The notes: generated by a model from the sequence alone, not told the origin. Shown: positions 1 through 10,849, numbered from the stretch's first letter. The stretch is 64,000 nt of DNA from Mesoplasma grammopterae ATCC 49580 (GCF_000701525.1 NZ_JNJC01000001.1:266036-330035), one strand, 5' to 3'. Made by a program: numbers and translations.

Positions 1-914
1 CTATTTTCAGCATCTTTCCCATATGATTCTGCTTGATTTGTATCAACCCCAATCACTTTTCAAGATGTATCATAACTAAGCGCATCAGAAGTTTGAGGGC
101 CTGCAACAGGCATTAAAACATTTGGCTTGATTGATTTTGAAGTGTCTCTTAAATTATCTAATACTAGTTTTGATTGACCTATAAGAAAACTATTTGAAAA
201 CCATGTTGTATCATCTTTGGATTTTGGTCAACCTTTTTGAGCTTTTGTAACAGTTACATTTCTAGCCGCTTCAGGGATATTAAAATAATTTAAGAACTCT
301 TCATCTTTTTTTGCTAAATGATTGTAAACCTCTATTGAAGCCAAATATCCAACAATAAAATTATCTACCGATGCTGGATTAGAAACTCCACCATAAGCAC
401 CTATTGATAATGTATTATTTGCATAATTTTCGTTTTTTAATGAATATATTATTGATGACATTCCGGCATAGAATCCAGAAACATCTCCTCTAAACACAAC
501 TCCTATTTCATTGTTTGCAGCGGTGTTTGAATCTAATATTATTGTAGATCCTGAGTTTTTCATAACTTCTGCAGCTTGGTGTTCACCTTCCCCAGGCATT
601 GCATGGTGAAAACCTGGAAGTAAAAGTGTTTTTGCATTGTTGCTTTCAGCTGTTTTATAAGCTCTTTTCATTGTTTTTGGCGCTGTTGACTCAGGTTGTA
701 TGTATGCAATTTTTTGGTTTATTCCTAAAATTTTTTGAACAAACTCTGTTCCAGCTTCGTATGTTGATTGATTAAAAGATTTATCATCTATTTTACCTGA
801 ATCGGTAATTAAATAGATTTCACCAAAGTGTTTTTCTGTTCCACAAGAAATTACTGTAGTGGCACTAGTGCTTATTATTGTAGTACTCAATAAAGCTAAT
901 AATAGTTTTTTCAT
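1..914 (-). CDS. BMP-family nucleoside-binding lipoprotein, partial at window edge
   Basis: This is the N-terminal part of an ABC-transporter substrate-binding lipoprotein of the BMP/PnrA (basic membrane protein, Med-like) family. Family members bind purine nucleosides at the outer face of the membrane. The signal peptide ends in the lipobox VISC with the lipidated Cys at residue 24, and the family motif DSGKIDDKSFNQS follows at about residues 38-50. The start ATG has the Shine-Dalgarno AGGAG seven bases upstream. A UGA Trp codon lies at about residue 229, and the gene runs off the left edge. An attenuated purine-type riboswitch sits directly upstream, which supports nucleoside uptake. The ATPase and permease genes should lie beyond the window. 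Family is seen in the sequence; the exact ligand is inferred. Confidence 0.9.
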
Positions 915-930
915 TAATACTCCTTCTAAA

Positions 931-967
931 CAAAATAAAAAAAGGTTTCTTATTAATTAAAAAACCT
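931..967 (-). terminator. Leader attenuator of the BMP lipoprotein gene
   Basis: On the minus strand a perfect 10-bp stem (943-952 with 958-967, loop of 5) is followed by a run of Us (931-942). It lies between the purine-type aptamer and the Shine-Dalgarno. This is an intrinsic terminator placed for transcriptional attenuation by the riboswitch. Confidence 0.8.
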
Positions 968-972
968 CTGCT

Positions 973-1033
973 CTTATAGTCTTTGGATAGGTCCTAAGGC
1001 AGGTCGACAACCCTTTATGTTGTCATGTATAAG
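973..1033 (-). promoter_or_regulatory. Purine-class riboswitch aptamer, 2'-deoxyguanosine-type variant
   Basis: Read on the minus strand, P1 is CTTATA paired with TATAAG. P2 is GACAAC with GTTGTC closing loop ATAAAGG. P3 is CTTAGG with CCAAAG (one mismatch) closing loop ACCTAT, and the 3' joiner is GACTATAAG. The C in GACTAT is the base that selects guanine-type ligands over adenine. Loops L2 and L3 and the shortened J2/3 (GACCTGCC) differ from ordinary guanine riboswitches and resemble the 2'-deoxyguanosine class described in Mesoplasma florum. It precedes an attenuator and the BMP lipoprotein gene. The fold is seen; the ligand (guanine, deoxyguanosine or another) is inferred. Confidence 0.85.
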
Positions 1034-1094
1034 TTTTTTTATTCAATTGTTTGAAATATTATATCTCTTTTTATTTATAAATAAAAGACAAAAT

Positions 1095-1117
1095 AAAAAA
1101 CACCAGCGGCGTTTTTT
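1095..1117 (-). terminator. Intrinsic terminator after the HU-like gene
   Basis: AAAAAACGCC / GGTGTTTTTT stem with one mismatch and a 3-base loop, ending in a U-rich tract on the minus strand. It lies directly after the TAA of the HU-fusion gene. Confidence 0.7.
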
Positions 1118-1122
1118 ACTAA

Positions 1123-2202
1123 TTATTTTTTAATTTCTTTTTTAACTTTTGTTAAACCTGTTCATTTACCTTTTGACATATTTTCTTTTAAATGTTTATT
1201 GGCTTTAAATTTAACTGTATTTGACGCAGAAATATCAATTGTTTCACCTGTTGATGGGTTAATACCTTTTTTTGCTTCCTTATGTATTTTTGTTAGTTTT
1301 CCAAAATTTGAAATTAAAACTTCTTCATTATTTAAAATTGCATTACTCATGATTTCAAAAGCACTATCAACTACTTGTTTAACAGATTTTTTGGTAAATT
1401 CAGAATGAGTTTCTTCTAACTTAATTAAAAGATCTTTTTTTGAAACTTGATTGTAGTGTTTTTTAATAACATATTTTGATTCAGTTTTAGCTGTTGCTAC
1501 TACTTTAACTTCTTCAACTTTTTTAGCTACTGGTTTAGCTGTAGTTTTTTTAGCTACTGGTTTAGCTGTAGTTTTTTTAGTTGTTGGTTTTTTAGCTACT
1601 ACTTTAACTTCTTCAACTTTAACTTCTTCAACTTTTTTAGCTACTGGTTTTTTAGCTTTTTTCTTAGCTGGTTGTTTTGCAATAATTTCTTCTTCTAATT
1701 TTTCTTCTAATTCAATTGCTTCTTGCTTAATTTCTTCTTTTGTAATTTCTTTAGTTTCTTCAATAGCAGTTGTACTTCCTTTTTCTGAAAGGATTTTGTT
1801 AATTTTATTTTCGTTTACAAAGCTCAATATTATTGAAACTACTAAGAATATGATTCCAACAAGAGCTATTCAATTAATTAATAAATCCCAAAAAATTGGC
1901 AACAAGAATGTACTGTATGTTTCTGTTGTCCCAACAGTTGCCACTAATTTGAATTGAGCAAATGATTTAAATCCCATTGGACCTGTTAAAAAGTGACTTA
2001 GACCTTTATCTGTAAATCACGCTGCATCTATGTGTTTACTTTCTATTAATCCAGAACCTGCGATTGTTTGTGCTCATTGTGATGTTCCATTTGTAGCTTG
2101 GTTTATAAGTTTAAATGCAAATATTAAAGCTATAAATAAAACTAAAAGAAATATTAAAGCAATGGTTCTTGTATGTTTTTTATTTTTCATTTCGATTGAC
2201 AT
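1123..2202 (-). CDS. Membrane-anchored HU-family DNA-binding protein
   Basis: The predicted protein has 359 residues. A short basic N-terminus is followed by a membrane segment (about residues 13-33), an external stretch of about 70 residues and a second membrane segment (about 104-128). Then come an acidic helix (about 145-173), a Lys/Ala/Val-rich histone-H1-like linker (about 175-238) and a C-terminal HU/IHF domain (about 253-355). The HU part carries the NFGKL turn and the arm motif NPSTGETI. Topology by the positive-inside rule puts the DNA-binding domain in the cytoplasm. HU proteins normally have only about 90 residues, so this is a tethered version that could attach the nucleoid to the membrane (inference). 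The start ATG follows AAGGAGG with 7-base spacing. Trp codons at 1162 and in the external loop are UGA; one UGG is used. A separate gene from mnmG. Confidence 0.82.
1525..1578 (-). repeat. 27-bp tandem repeat coding TTAKPVAKK
   Basis: Two identical 27-bp copies (1525-1551 and 1552-1578) encode the nonapeptide TTAKPVAKK twice in the HU-fusion linker. A neighbouring 15-bp repeat (about 1602-1632) gives VEEVK twice. Such in-frame repeats can change linker length by slippage without a frameshift. Confidence 0.8.
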
Positions 2203-2228
2203 GTTTATGCCTCCTTCTTTTTTATATA

Positions 2229-2257
2229 ATTATAAACAATTATTTTGGTGAGTGAAC
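2229..2257 (-). promoter_or_regulatory. Probable promoter of the HU-fusion gene
   Basis: On the minus strand a consensus TATAAT (2229-2234) lies about 16 bases after a TTCACT-like -35. It is followed by AAGGAGG and the ATG about 30 bases downstream. It sits in the 63-base gap after mnmG, so the HU-like gene probably has its own start. Confidence 0.5.
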
Positions 2258-2265
2258 TTTTAGTG

Positions 2266-4146
2266 TTACTTTTGTTCGGATGCATAGTTATTTTTAAGAT
2301 AAAACAGCAACATTTGTATGTCTGCAGGGTTAACTCCAGTAATTCTAGAAGCTTGTCCTATGTTTAATGGTTTAACTTTTTTTAACTTTTGTCTAGCTTC
2401 TGTTGCTAAATTTTCAACCTTATCATAATCAATATCTAAAGGTATTTTTTTCTTTTCAAGCTTAACAAGTCTTTCAACAGTTTTTCTTTCTGTTTTTACA
2501 TAACCGGCAAATCTAGTTTCTATTACAATAGACTGAAGCTGATTATTTTTTAGGTTTTGTAAAGAACTAATGTACGGAATCATAACCTCTATATCAACAG
2601 TTGGTATTTTTAAAATTTCAATTCCACTATATCCATGACTTAAGTCTGCTTGACCCAATTCTTTTAATTTTATTGCTAGTTCAGACTTGGGAGTAAATCT
2701 GATTTCTTCAAGCTCTTTTATTGCGTTATTAATTTCTTCTGTGTATTTCAAGTATTCATTATATTCTGTTTGTTTAATTAAGCCTATCTTATATCCTTTT
2801 TCTTTTAACCTATGTTCAGCATTATCATTTCTTAACAATAATCTGTGTTCTGCCCTACTTGTTAAAAGTCTATAAGGTTCCCATACACCTTTGTTAATTA
2901 AATCATCTATCATGACACCTATATATGCTTCATCTCTTCTTAAAATTAATGGATCTAATCCATCAATTTTTCTAGATGCATTAATACCAGCAATTAATCC
3001 TTGGCCAGCGGCTTCTTCATAACCACTAGTTCCATTTATTTGACCTGCTGTAAATAAATTATTAATATTCTTAATTTCTAATGAGGGATTCAATTGCATA
3101 GGATTTACGCAATCGTACTCAATGGCATATGCCCAAGTTTTTACTTCAGCATTTTCAAAACCTGGCAATGATCTTATCATTAACAATTGAACATCTGTTG
3201 GCATTGAAGTTGAAAATCCTTGAATATATCAAGCATCACCTGAAATTGATTCTGGTTCAATAAAAATTTGATGAGTTTCTTTTGATGAAAATCTTACAAT
3301 TTTGTCTTCAAAACTTGGGCAGTATCTAGGGCCTATAGATTCTACTTTACCTGAATACATTGCTGATTTTGTCAAATTATCTTCGATTATTTTTTTTGTA
3401 TCAGAACTTGAATGAATTAAGTAGCAAAGTTCTTGTTCTTCAATTGGTGTGTATTCGTTTGTAGAAAAACTGAAAGCTAATTTTGCATCAGTGCCTGGTT
3501 CTTTAATAGCTTTAGAAAGATCAACAGAGTTTTTGTATATTCTTGGAGGAGTTCCTGTTTTAAATCTAAAAAGTTCAACTCCAGATTTTTTTAAAGATTC
3601 ACTTATTCCATTAGATGTTGGTTCTTCGTTTGGTCCTGAAGAAAACTTTTCATGTCCTGTTAAGATTTCTGATTTTAAATATGTTCCCGTTGTTAAAACA
3701 ACACATTTTGATTTTAAAATTTCTCCATCTTTTAATAAAACACCCGTTACTGTATTATTTTCAATAATAAGATCTGTTGCAATAGACTCTATTAATTCTA
3801 AATTCATTTGTTCTTCAACAATTTTTTGCATATATTTTGAATATTCTTCTTTATCTGATTGGACTCTTAATGCTCAAACACCAGGCCCTCTAGAAGAATT
3901 AAGTAGTTTTGTTTGTAAAGCTGTTTTATCAGCAGCTTTTGCCATTTCGCCACCTAATGCGTCAATTTCTCTTACAACTATACCTTTTGCAGGTCCACCA
4001 ACACTAGGGTTGCAAGGCATTGCGGCGATTCTATCTTTATAAAGATTAATTAATGCTGTTTTTTTGTTTAATCTTGCAGATGCCAAGGCAGCTTCAACAC
4101 CTGCGTGACCACCACCAATAACAATAACATCAAAATGTTTATTCAT
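2266..4146 (-). CDS. mnmG: tRNA uridine-5-carboxymethylaminomethyl modification enzyme MnmG
   Basis: The protein has 626 residues, the normal length for MnmG/GidA. It acts with MnmE to put the (carboxymethyl)aminomethyl group on U34 of tRNAs reading two-family-box codons, using FAD, NADH and folate. The N-terminal dinucleotide-binding motif [12 protein letters not shown] is at about residues 10-21. The second conserved block, near residue 310, contains GYEEAAGQG and the redox-associated motifs around it. UGA Trp codons interrupt the frame near 3207 and 3835. The start ATG has AGGAGA upstream. The partner mnmE lies at 29.8-31.1 kb. Confidence 0.96.
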
Positions 4147-4206
4147 CGCAATTCTCCTTTTCTAGTTTTATGTCTATTTAATTTTAGTCTTTTTTTATGA
4201 ATAAGC

Positions 4207-4235
4207 AAGAAAAGAAAAAATCTCAAAAAGAGATT
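4207..4235 (-). terminator. Intrinsic terminator after cutC
   Basis: AATCTC and GAGATT (4219-4224 with 4230-4235, loop of 5 A/U) followed on the minus strand by a U-rich tract. It ends the nagA-cutC transcript. Confidence 0.75.
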
Positions 4236-4251
4236 CTTAATAATCACACCA

Positions 4252-4914
4252 TTATTTGGCTAAAAGGTTTTTCGCTTTATTTATAAAATCAATATCACAA
4301 TTGTCATCTCAACTATTGTTAACTCTTGCGAGTGTTCCTATATGAATAGAATTAGAACATTCTTTTACATTAGTAAAATTGTTTCAATTAACTCCACCAC
4401 CTGCTAGAATTTCTATTTTAGTACTATTTGTTAATTGCTTTAATAATTCTAAATTATCATCAATCTTATTTCCTGCACTTGTTAAAATAGTTGAAATACC
4501 AATATCTTCTAATAATTTAACAGCTTCAATTTTATCTTCAACTAAATCAAAAGCTTTGTGAAAAGTTATTTTAATATTTTCACTTAAGTTTTCTTTAACA
4601 ATCTTCATTCTTTTTACATCTATTTTATTATCAGGTGTTAATATTCCTATAACAATGGAATTAGCTTTTGTTTTATTAATAAACTTTATATCTTCTAACA
4701 TCTGATTAAACTCAGCATCTGTATAGCAAAAATCTCTATCTGTATTTCTAACCATTACACTGATTGGAAGTTTTAAAATTTTACATGCTTCTTCTATATC
4801 TTCATAGTCTGGAGTGAATCCACTTTTTTTAAGTTCTTTACAAAATTCAATTCTATCTGCGTTAGACAAATTAATTATATTATGTCTTTCATATCAGTTG
4901 CTATAACCTCTAAT
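4252..4914 (-). CDS. cutC: CutC-family protein
   Basis: About 220 residues with the CutC TIM-barrel signature: SNADRIEFC near the N-terminus, then a segment ending PISVMVR, then TFHKAFD, then TSAG and ILAGGGVN. The family was named for copper homeostasis, but its biochemical role is unsettled. The reading frame opens only just after the nagA stop and contains no ATG before the conserved SNADRIEF block. The start must be ATT at 4912-4914, TTG at 4867-4869 or an internal ATA/ATT, probably by coupling to nagA. No clear Shine-Dalgarno precedes any of these. Association with nagA suggests an amino-sugar context (inference). Confidence 0.8.
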
Positions 4915-4917
4915 ACT

Positions 4918-6069
4918 TTATTTTTTTGCATATACTTTATTCCCTTCAACAAATGTGTATAGTACATTAAAATCTTTATCTAAAACAACAAGATCTGCTT
5001 TCTTATTAACTTCAATACTTCCTGTTTCAGAATATATATTTAATTGTTTAGCTATATTAATAGATGTCATTTTGATTAAATCTGTTAATTCAATGTCAGA
5101 TGATTCTTTATAAAATTTAACATTATGATTATATGTAGCTCCTGATCCAGCTAAAACTCCATTGCCTTTTAGCTTTACTTCAATACCTTTTTTAACAACT
5201 TCTAAATCTCCAATTTTATATTGCCCATCTTCTAATCCTTTTGCGTTAATTGAGTCAGTAATTATACAAATATTTTCTGGCCCTTTTGTTTTATAAATTA
5301 GATCTAATATTTCTTTTTTCAAATGTATTCCATCAGATATAACTTCAACCAGCATATCTTTATGATTTAAGGCAGAAACAGCTAATCCGGGTCTATAATG
5401 ATCTACTCCACTCATTCCATTAAATAAATGAGTTACATGTCTTAAACCTAAATTATAATCTTTTTCTATTTCTCATGCTTCTTGATTTGTATGACCAACA
5501 GAAGGGATTATATTATTATTAATTAAATACTTCGTAAATTCACCATTTTGTAGTTCTGTTGCATAAGTAACTATTTTTACATTATCACCAGAAGTTTGAA
5601 TAAATTTTTGCATTAATTCAATGTTCGGGTTAACAAGTAATTTTGGGTCATGCGCACCTTTTTTTTCCGCAGAAATAAATGGCCCTTCCATGTGTATTCC
5701 TAAGCATTTTGCACCGTTATTTTTTGATAAAGAAAAATCAGAAAATTCTTTTAAATACTTAAGATTATTTTCTAAACTATTTGTAACACTTGCTTGAATA
5801 TAAGATGTAATACCTTCTTTCACTACGTTTTTAGAAAATATTTCAAATCTATTTGCATCGCCGGTTTCAAAATCAACACCATAACCTCCATGAACGTGAC
5901 AATCTATGAAACCAGGAAGAATTGTGTTGCCTTTTAAATCTAATATTTTTTCATTTTTATTAACTATTTCTTTTTCAGAAATTTGTGATATTTGTCCATT
6001 TTCAATAAGAATTTGTCCGCTTTCAATTATTTTATTTTCTAAGACTATTCTTGCATTTTTAAGTATCAT
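4918..6069 (-). CDS. nagA: N-acetylglucosamine-6-phosphate deacetylase
   Basis: 383 residues. NagA removes acetate from GlcNAc-6-P to give glucosamine-6-P for NagB. Metal and catalytic elements of the amidohydrolase fold are visible: HVHGG at about residue 58, the metal-ligand Glu in HMEGPF, VGHTNQEA, NGMSGVDHYRPG and, toward the C-terminus, the region ITDSINAKG with the catalytic Asp. Start ATG follows AGAGGTG. It is followed within 4 bases by cutC and preceded by nagB with a terminator between them, so nagA may have its own promoter. Confidence 0.95.
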
Positions 6070-6131
6070 AAAGCACCTCTTTTAATTAATTTTAAATGTT
6101 TTATTTTTTTATAGAATACTTTTCAAAATAA

Positions 6132-6161
6132 ACAAATAAAAAAAGAGATCAAAATCTCTTT
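6132..6161 (-). terminator. Intrinsic terminator after nagB
   Basis: Perfect 8-bp stem AAAGAGAT/ATCTCTTT (6142-6161) with a 4-base loop and a U-rich tail on the minus strand. It lies five bases after the nagB stop codon. Confidence 0.8.
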
Positions 6162-6165
6162 AATT

Positions 6166-6888
6166 CTATATTAATCTACCTGCTTCAGAATCTACAATGA
6201 TTGTTACATCTTTGTGATTTCTTAAAATTGTGCAAGGTCAATCTTCAGATATTGTAGCATTAAGCAATGCATTTATTGCTTCTGCTTTGCTTTCGCCTGT
6301 TGCAATAAGTAATATTTTTTTAGCATTCATTATTGATTTTAACCCCATTGAGTATGCTTTTGTAGGCACTTCACTTAAGTCACCATTAAAGAATTTTTTA
6401 GCATTAACTTCAATAGTTTCTTGAGCTAAATCAACTTCACTTGTTAAACTTTCAAATGATGTTCCTGGTTCGTTAAAACCAACGTGTCCATTTACACCCA
6501 GACCTAATAATTGAAGGTCAATTCCACCATTTTCTTTTATTAATTCATCATAAGATTCAGGTCTTACATTATTAATACCTTCAGGCACATAAGTATTTTC
6601 TATTTTTATATCAATGTGATTAAATAATTGATCATTCATAAAATATCTATATGATTGTGGGTGTGTTGGTTGAAGACCTTCGTATTCATCTAAGTTAAAA
6701 GTCTTAACATCACTAAATGAAACTTCATTTGCTTTGAAAGCTTTAATTAAATTTTGGTATGTAAGTATTGGAGATGAACCCGTTGCTAATCCTAAAACAG
6801 CATTTTTATTTTGTTTAACCTCTTCTTTAATTATTTCTGCAGCTTTTTTTGCCACTTCTACTTCATTTGCTAATTTAATAATATTCAT
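6166..6888 (-). CDS. nagB: Glucosamine-6-phosphate deaminase
   Basis: 240 residues, normal NagB length. It converts glucosamine-6-P to fructose-6-P and ammonia, feeding glycolysis. Seen are the phosphate loop LATGSSP, the catalytic NLDEYEGL, and GVNGHVGFNEPG with the ring-opening His. One UGA Trp codon lies near the C-terminus (6238). The ATG begins 5 bases after the ftsH stop, and its Shine-Dalgarno GAGGAA lies inside ftsH. It is thus cotranscribed with ftsH. A second, more distant NagB-like gene is at 51.0-51.7 kb. Confidence 0.95.
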
Positions 6889-6893
6889 ACTTA

Positions 6894-8864
6894 TTATTCC
6901 TCAATATCTAAATCTTCTACTTTAATGTCGATGATTTCACCTTTTTTGATTTTTTCATCCTCTTTAGCCATTCTGTTTTTTTGTTCTAAAACTTCTTCTG
7001 GTAATTTTCTATTAACATTAATGTATTCAATTTGTTCAGCAGTAATAGTTTCTAAAACTCTTAATGATTCTGCCAATAATTCTAAAGTTTCCATATTTTC
7101 TTTAATTATTTTTAAAGCAATTTTGTATGACTCTTCAAGAATTTTTGAAATTTCAGCATCGATTCTAGCTGCTGTTTCATCAGAATAAGTACCTTCCATT
7201 TTACCGTATGACTCTTCAGCCATAGTTAAGAATTTTGTCATACCTAAACTTGACATACCAAATTGAACAACCATTCTTCTAGCTATATTTGTAGCTTTAT
7301 CTAAGTCATCGTGAGCACCTGTTGTAACATTTTCTTTACCAAACATTATTTCTTCAGCGGCTCTTCCACCTAAATAACCTGCAATAGTTGCGAATAAGTC
7401 TTTTTTAGATGAGAATACTGTTTCATCTTTTGGAGTCATGATTGTGTAACCACCAGCATTTCCACGAGGTATAATTGTTACTTTTTGAACTTTTGATGCA
7501 CTATCAAGTTTTAAACCAATTAAAGCATGCCCAGATTCATGATATGAAACAATATCTTTATCTTGTTTAGTCATTGCTCTTGATTTTTTAGCTGGCCCAC
7601 CAACTACACGATCAATAGCTTCATCAATTTCAGTAATTGTAATAATGTCACGTTTTTCTCTAACCATTAATATAGCAGCTTCGTTTAAAACGTTTTCTAA
7701 TTGAGCACCTGAGAAACCTGGTGTTCTTTCAGCAACTCTATATCAATCAACAGAACCATCAATTTTTTTACCTTTAGCATGTAATTCTAAAATAGCTTTA
7801 CGTTCTTTAATATCAGGTAAAGATACTTGGATAACTCTATCAAAACGACCTGGTCTTAATAAGGCTGGGTCTAAAACATCAGCACGGTTTGTAGCAGCCA
7901 TAACAATAATTCCTGAGTTAGTTCCGAATCCATCCATTTCAACCAATAATTGGTTTAATGTTTGTTCATTTCCACCTGAACCCATTCCATTATTTCTTTT
8001 TCTACCCACAGCATCAATTTCATCGATAAATATAATTGCAGGAGCGGCTTTCTTAGCATCGTTAAACATTTCACGTACACGACTTGCACCAACCCCAACA
8101 AACATTTCTTCAAATTCTGATCCAGCGATAGAGAAGAATGAAACTCCAGCTTCTCCAGCTACTGCTTTAGCAAGTAATGTTTTACCAGTCCCAGGTGGAC
8201 CTTCCATTAGAACACCTTTTGGCGCTCTTGCTCCAGCTTCTGCATATTTTGCAGGGAATTTTAAATAATCTACTAATTCTACTAATTCTGATTTTTCTTC
8301 TTCAATTCCAGCTACGTTAGCAAATTTAACATCTGATTTTTCAGCACGAGCTCTATTTTTACCCATACCAAATATATTACCTGCTCCAGCTCCGGCTCCA
8401 GAAGAACTTTTCATCATGAATCAAATAATTCCACCAAATAATAATACATAAATTAATAATGGTGCTAATGAAACTAATAGCGCCATTCCTACAGATCCTT
8501 GATAAACAAGTGAAGGTCATGGGAATGCTGTTTCAAAACCTATGCTTTTCATTATGCTATCAAACTGAGTTGTGTTTAAGTATGCTACGAAATTAACAAA
8601 CTTACCACCCGTTTCATTAAGGTATGATCCTTTAACAACAACCGTTCCATTAGAACCTTGATATATAATTACGTTTTTTCAAAACAGATCTGAACTTGGG
8701 TTAGTTTCTGGTTTGTGTTTTAGTAATCATGATTCAAAAGTTGTTCCACTTATAACCTGAGTTGTTCCTTTAACAGTAACGGCAATAATAATAATTGTAA
8801 CTATAATAGCTAATAAGATTATTAACCAAAACCATAAAGTTGACTTACTTTTTTTAGTCTTCAT
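6894..8864 (-). CDS. ftsH: ATP-dependent zinc metalloprotease FtsH
   Basis: 656 residues. FtsH is a membrane AAA+ protease that degrades unassembled membrane proteins and some regulators. Two membrane segments flank an external domain in the first ~145 residues. The AAA domain has Walker A GPPGTGKT (222-229), Walker B with IDEIDAVG, and the arginine-finger region [10 protein letters not shown]. The zinc site HESGH is at 442-446. A GSGAGAG-like glycine-rich linker joins membrane and AAA parts. Start ATG follows GGAGG. It lies 62 bases after tilS, the usual Firmicute neighbour, and leads into nagB. Confidence 0.97.
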
Positions 8865-8926
8865 TTTATTCCTCCATCTCAAGATTTTTATTCTATTTTA
8901 ATAATACCATTATTTGTTTTATTACT

Positions 8927-10123
8927 CTACTTAATGGTATTTAAGATTTTCTTTGTTTTAGTACTGTAAACTACAGCTTTTAGCATTCTATTTTTATATC
9001 TTATTTTTTTATCAATCAAATATCTATTTGTTTTTTTACCAAATGTATAAGTATTTAATTTATAAGTTAAAAAATCATTTGTTATTATGTATGGATAATT
9101 TTCCTTATTTCTTTTAATTGCATTTAATAAATCCAATCAATTTATAAATTCTTCTGACAAATATAAATCTTCTTTTGATTTGATTAAAATTGTTTTAGGT
9201 TGTATAGCTTTTGTTTCAATAATAAATAAATTTTCATAATCTTTTATTATTGAATATTCACCTATATTTATTTCCCAAAAAACTTTTTCTGAAACTTTAA
9301 TATTTTTAGCAATTTCAAAAATAGTTTTGTTTCTTCTATTCTGGATAACAAAATCTTTTCTAATTACTTCTAATCATTTATAAATTGTTCTTTGTATAAA
9401 TTCTAGATCTTGGTCCTGTAAATTTTTATTTATCTTTAATTCATCAGCTGACATATTATTATTTACATATCAATTAACTTCTAAATTTATTGTTTCTAAT
9501 TTTTTATTTAGTTTTTTTATTGTTTCTTCAAAATCATTAAAAGTTGATTCAGATAGATTTGCTCTTATTTTATTTCTTTTGTATTTTTCATCTTCATTAG
9601 TTGAGTCAATGGCAAATGCTATGTTTTGTTCTTTTAATGATTTAAGAATTTCAGATTTTAAAATATTTAGCATTGGTCTAACAATTGTTATTTCTTTATA
9701 AGTAGAAGTCTTATTTAAACCATAATGTTTAACATATCCTTTTCTGGCTTGTTGTAATAAAAATGTTTCAACTAAATCATTTCTATTGTGTGCTATAAGT
9801 ACATTTTGAATATTATATTTCTTTGACATTTCAACAAAAAAATCATATCTAACATTTCTTGCTCAACTTTCAAAATTTTCTTTTAGTTTTGAATAATCTT
9901 GACTAATTACGAGTTTTTCAAGTTTTAAATTATTTTTTAAACAGAAATCTTCAACTAGTTTTTGATCTTTTCATGAGTCTTCTCTGAAATTATAATTAAC
10001 ATGGCAAACAACAATTTCTTTGATATTCATTTTAATTAATTCGTTTAACATAAACATACTATCAGGCCCACCTGACACAGCAACTAGATATGAAAGTGTT
10101 GTATTTAATTTAAATCTTTCCAT
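8927..10123 (-). CDS. tilS: tRNA(Ile)-lysidine synthetase
   Basis: 398 residues. TilS adds lysine to C34 of the AUA-reading tRNA(Ile), switching its identity to Ile. The ATP-pyrophosphatase loop SGGPDS is at residues 17-22. The region around 99-200 carries HNRNDLVETFLL and the RPML segment typical of TilS. The C-terminal third is divergent. Several UGA Trp codons split the frame. The ATG is 3 bases from the trmN6 stop, with AAGG upstream; the gene ends the dnaX-to-tilS run. Confidence 0.9.
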
Positions 10124-10126
10124 ACC

Positions 10127-10849
10127 TTAATCCTTAAAATACCTTAGTAGTTCATTTGTATAAGATTCATCATCTTTATGAGAAATAAGCGGTTTAAGTA
10201 TTTGCATACCTTCATTGCCTTCTAATATAGCATCTATTAAAACAGTTTTGGCTTCATCATTAGCTTTTGAGTGAACAAACTGCATTCTTTTTGGTGCAAA
10301 TTTATATTTGTACATTAAATTGATTATTTCACCAATTCTTTCAGGTCTATGAACTAAAGTGAATGATCCACCATTTTTTAAAATTAAACCTGCATTTTTA
10401 ATTATTTCTTCCAAAGTGATTAAAGTTTCATGTCTCGCATTTACAACTTCTTCACTAATTTTTTTAACTTTTGATTCTTCATGTTTTTTAAAAAAGGGGG
10501 GATTGCATATTACTGCATCAAATTTATTTGCCATTTCTTTTGCATAAGTCTTAATGTCAGAATTAACAATTTCAACTTGCTCTGTTAACTTGTTTAACTC
10601 AATGTTTTCAATAGCCAATTCAGCAGCTTTTGCTTGAATCTCTACTCCTACAATTTTTGCATTTGTATATTTAGAAACTATTAAAGGAATTACTGCATTA
10701 TTTGTGCCAAAGTCTACTATTTTTTTAATACTACTTTTAAAATTTATAAATCTTGCAATCAATACACTATCTAATGTGAAGTTAAACATTTCTGAATCTT
10801 GATAAATTTTTCTATCTTCATAACCTAAAAGGTCATTTAAAATTTTCAT
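10127..10849 (-). CDS. trmN6: tRNA1(Val) adenine-37 N6-methyltransferase-like protein
   Basis: 240-residue class I SAM methyltransferase of the YfiC/TrmN6 group. The SAM-binding motif VDFGTNNAVI is at about 44-53, the acidic loop GVEIQ at 68-72, and the adenine-N6 catalytic motif NPPFF at 116-120. The family methylates N6 of A37 in tRNA1(Val). The gene overlaps the holB stop by one base (TAATG), so it is translationally coupled. Substrate is by family. Confidence 0.88.
   Translation of the reverse strand: MKILNDLLGYEDRKIYQDSEMFNFTLDSVLIARFINFKSSIKKIVDFGTNNAVIPLIVSKYTNAKIVGVEIQAKAAELAIENIELNKLTEQVEIVNSDIKTYAKEMANKFDAVICNPPFFKKHEESKVKKISEEVVNARHETLITLEEIIKNAGLILKNGGSFTLVHRPERIGEIINLMYKYKFAPKRMQFVHSKANDEAKTVLIDAILEGNEGMQILKPLISHKDDESYTNELLRYFKD

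Noticed and set aside
3449..4042. A long plus-strand open frame antisense to mnmG.
   Set aside because: It mirrors the coding strand of an AT-rich conserved gene, has no ribosome-binding site and no recognisable domain.
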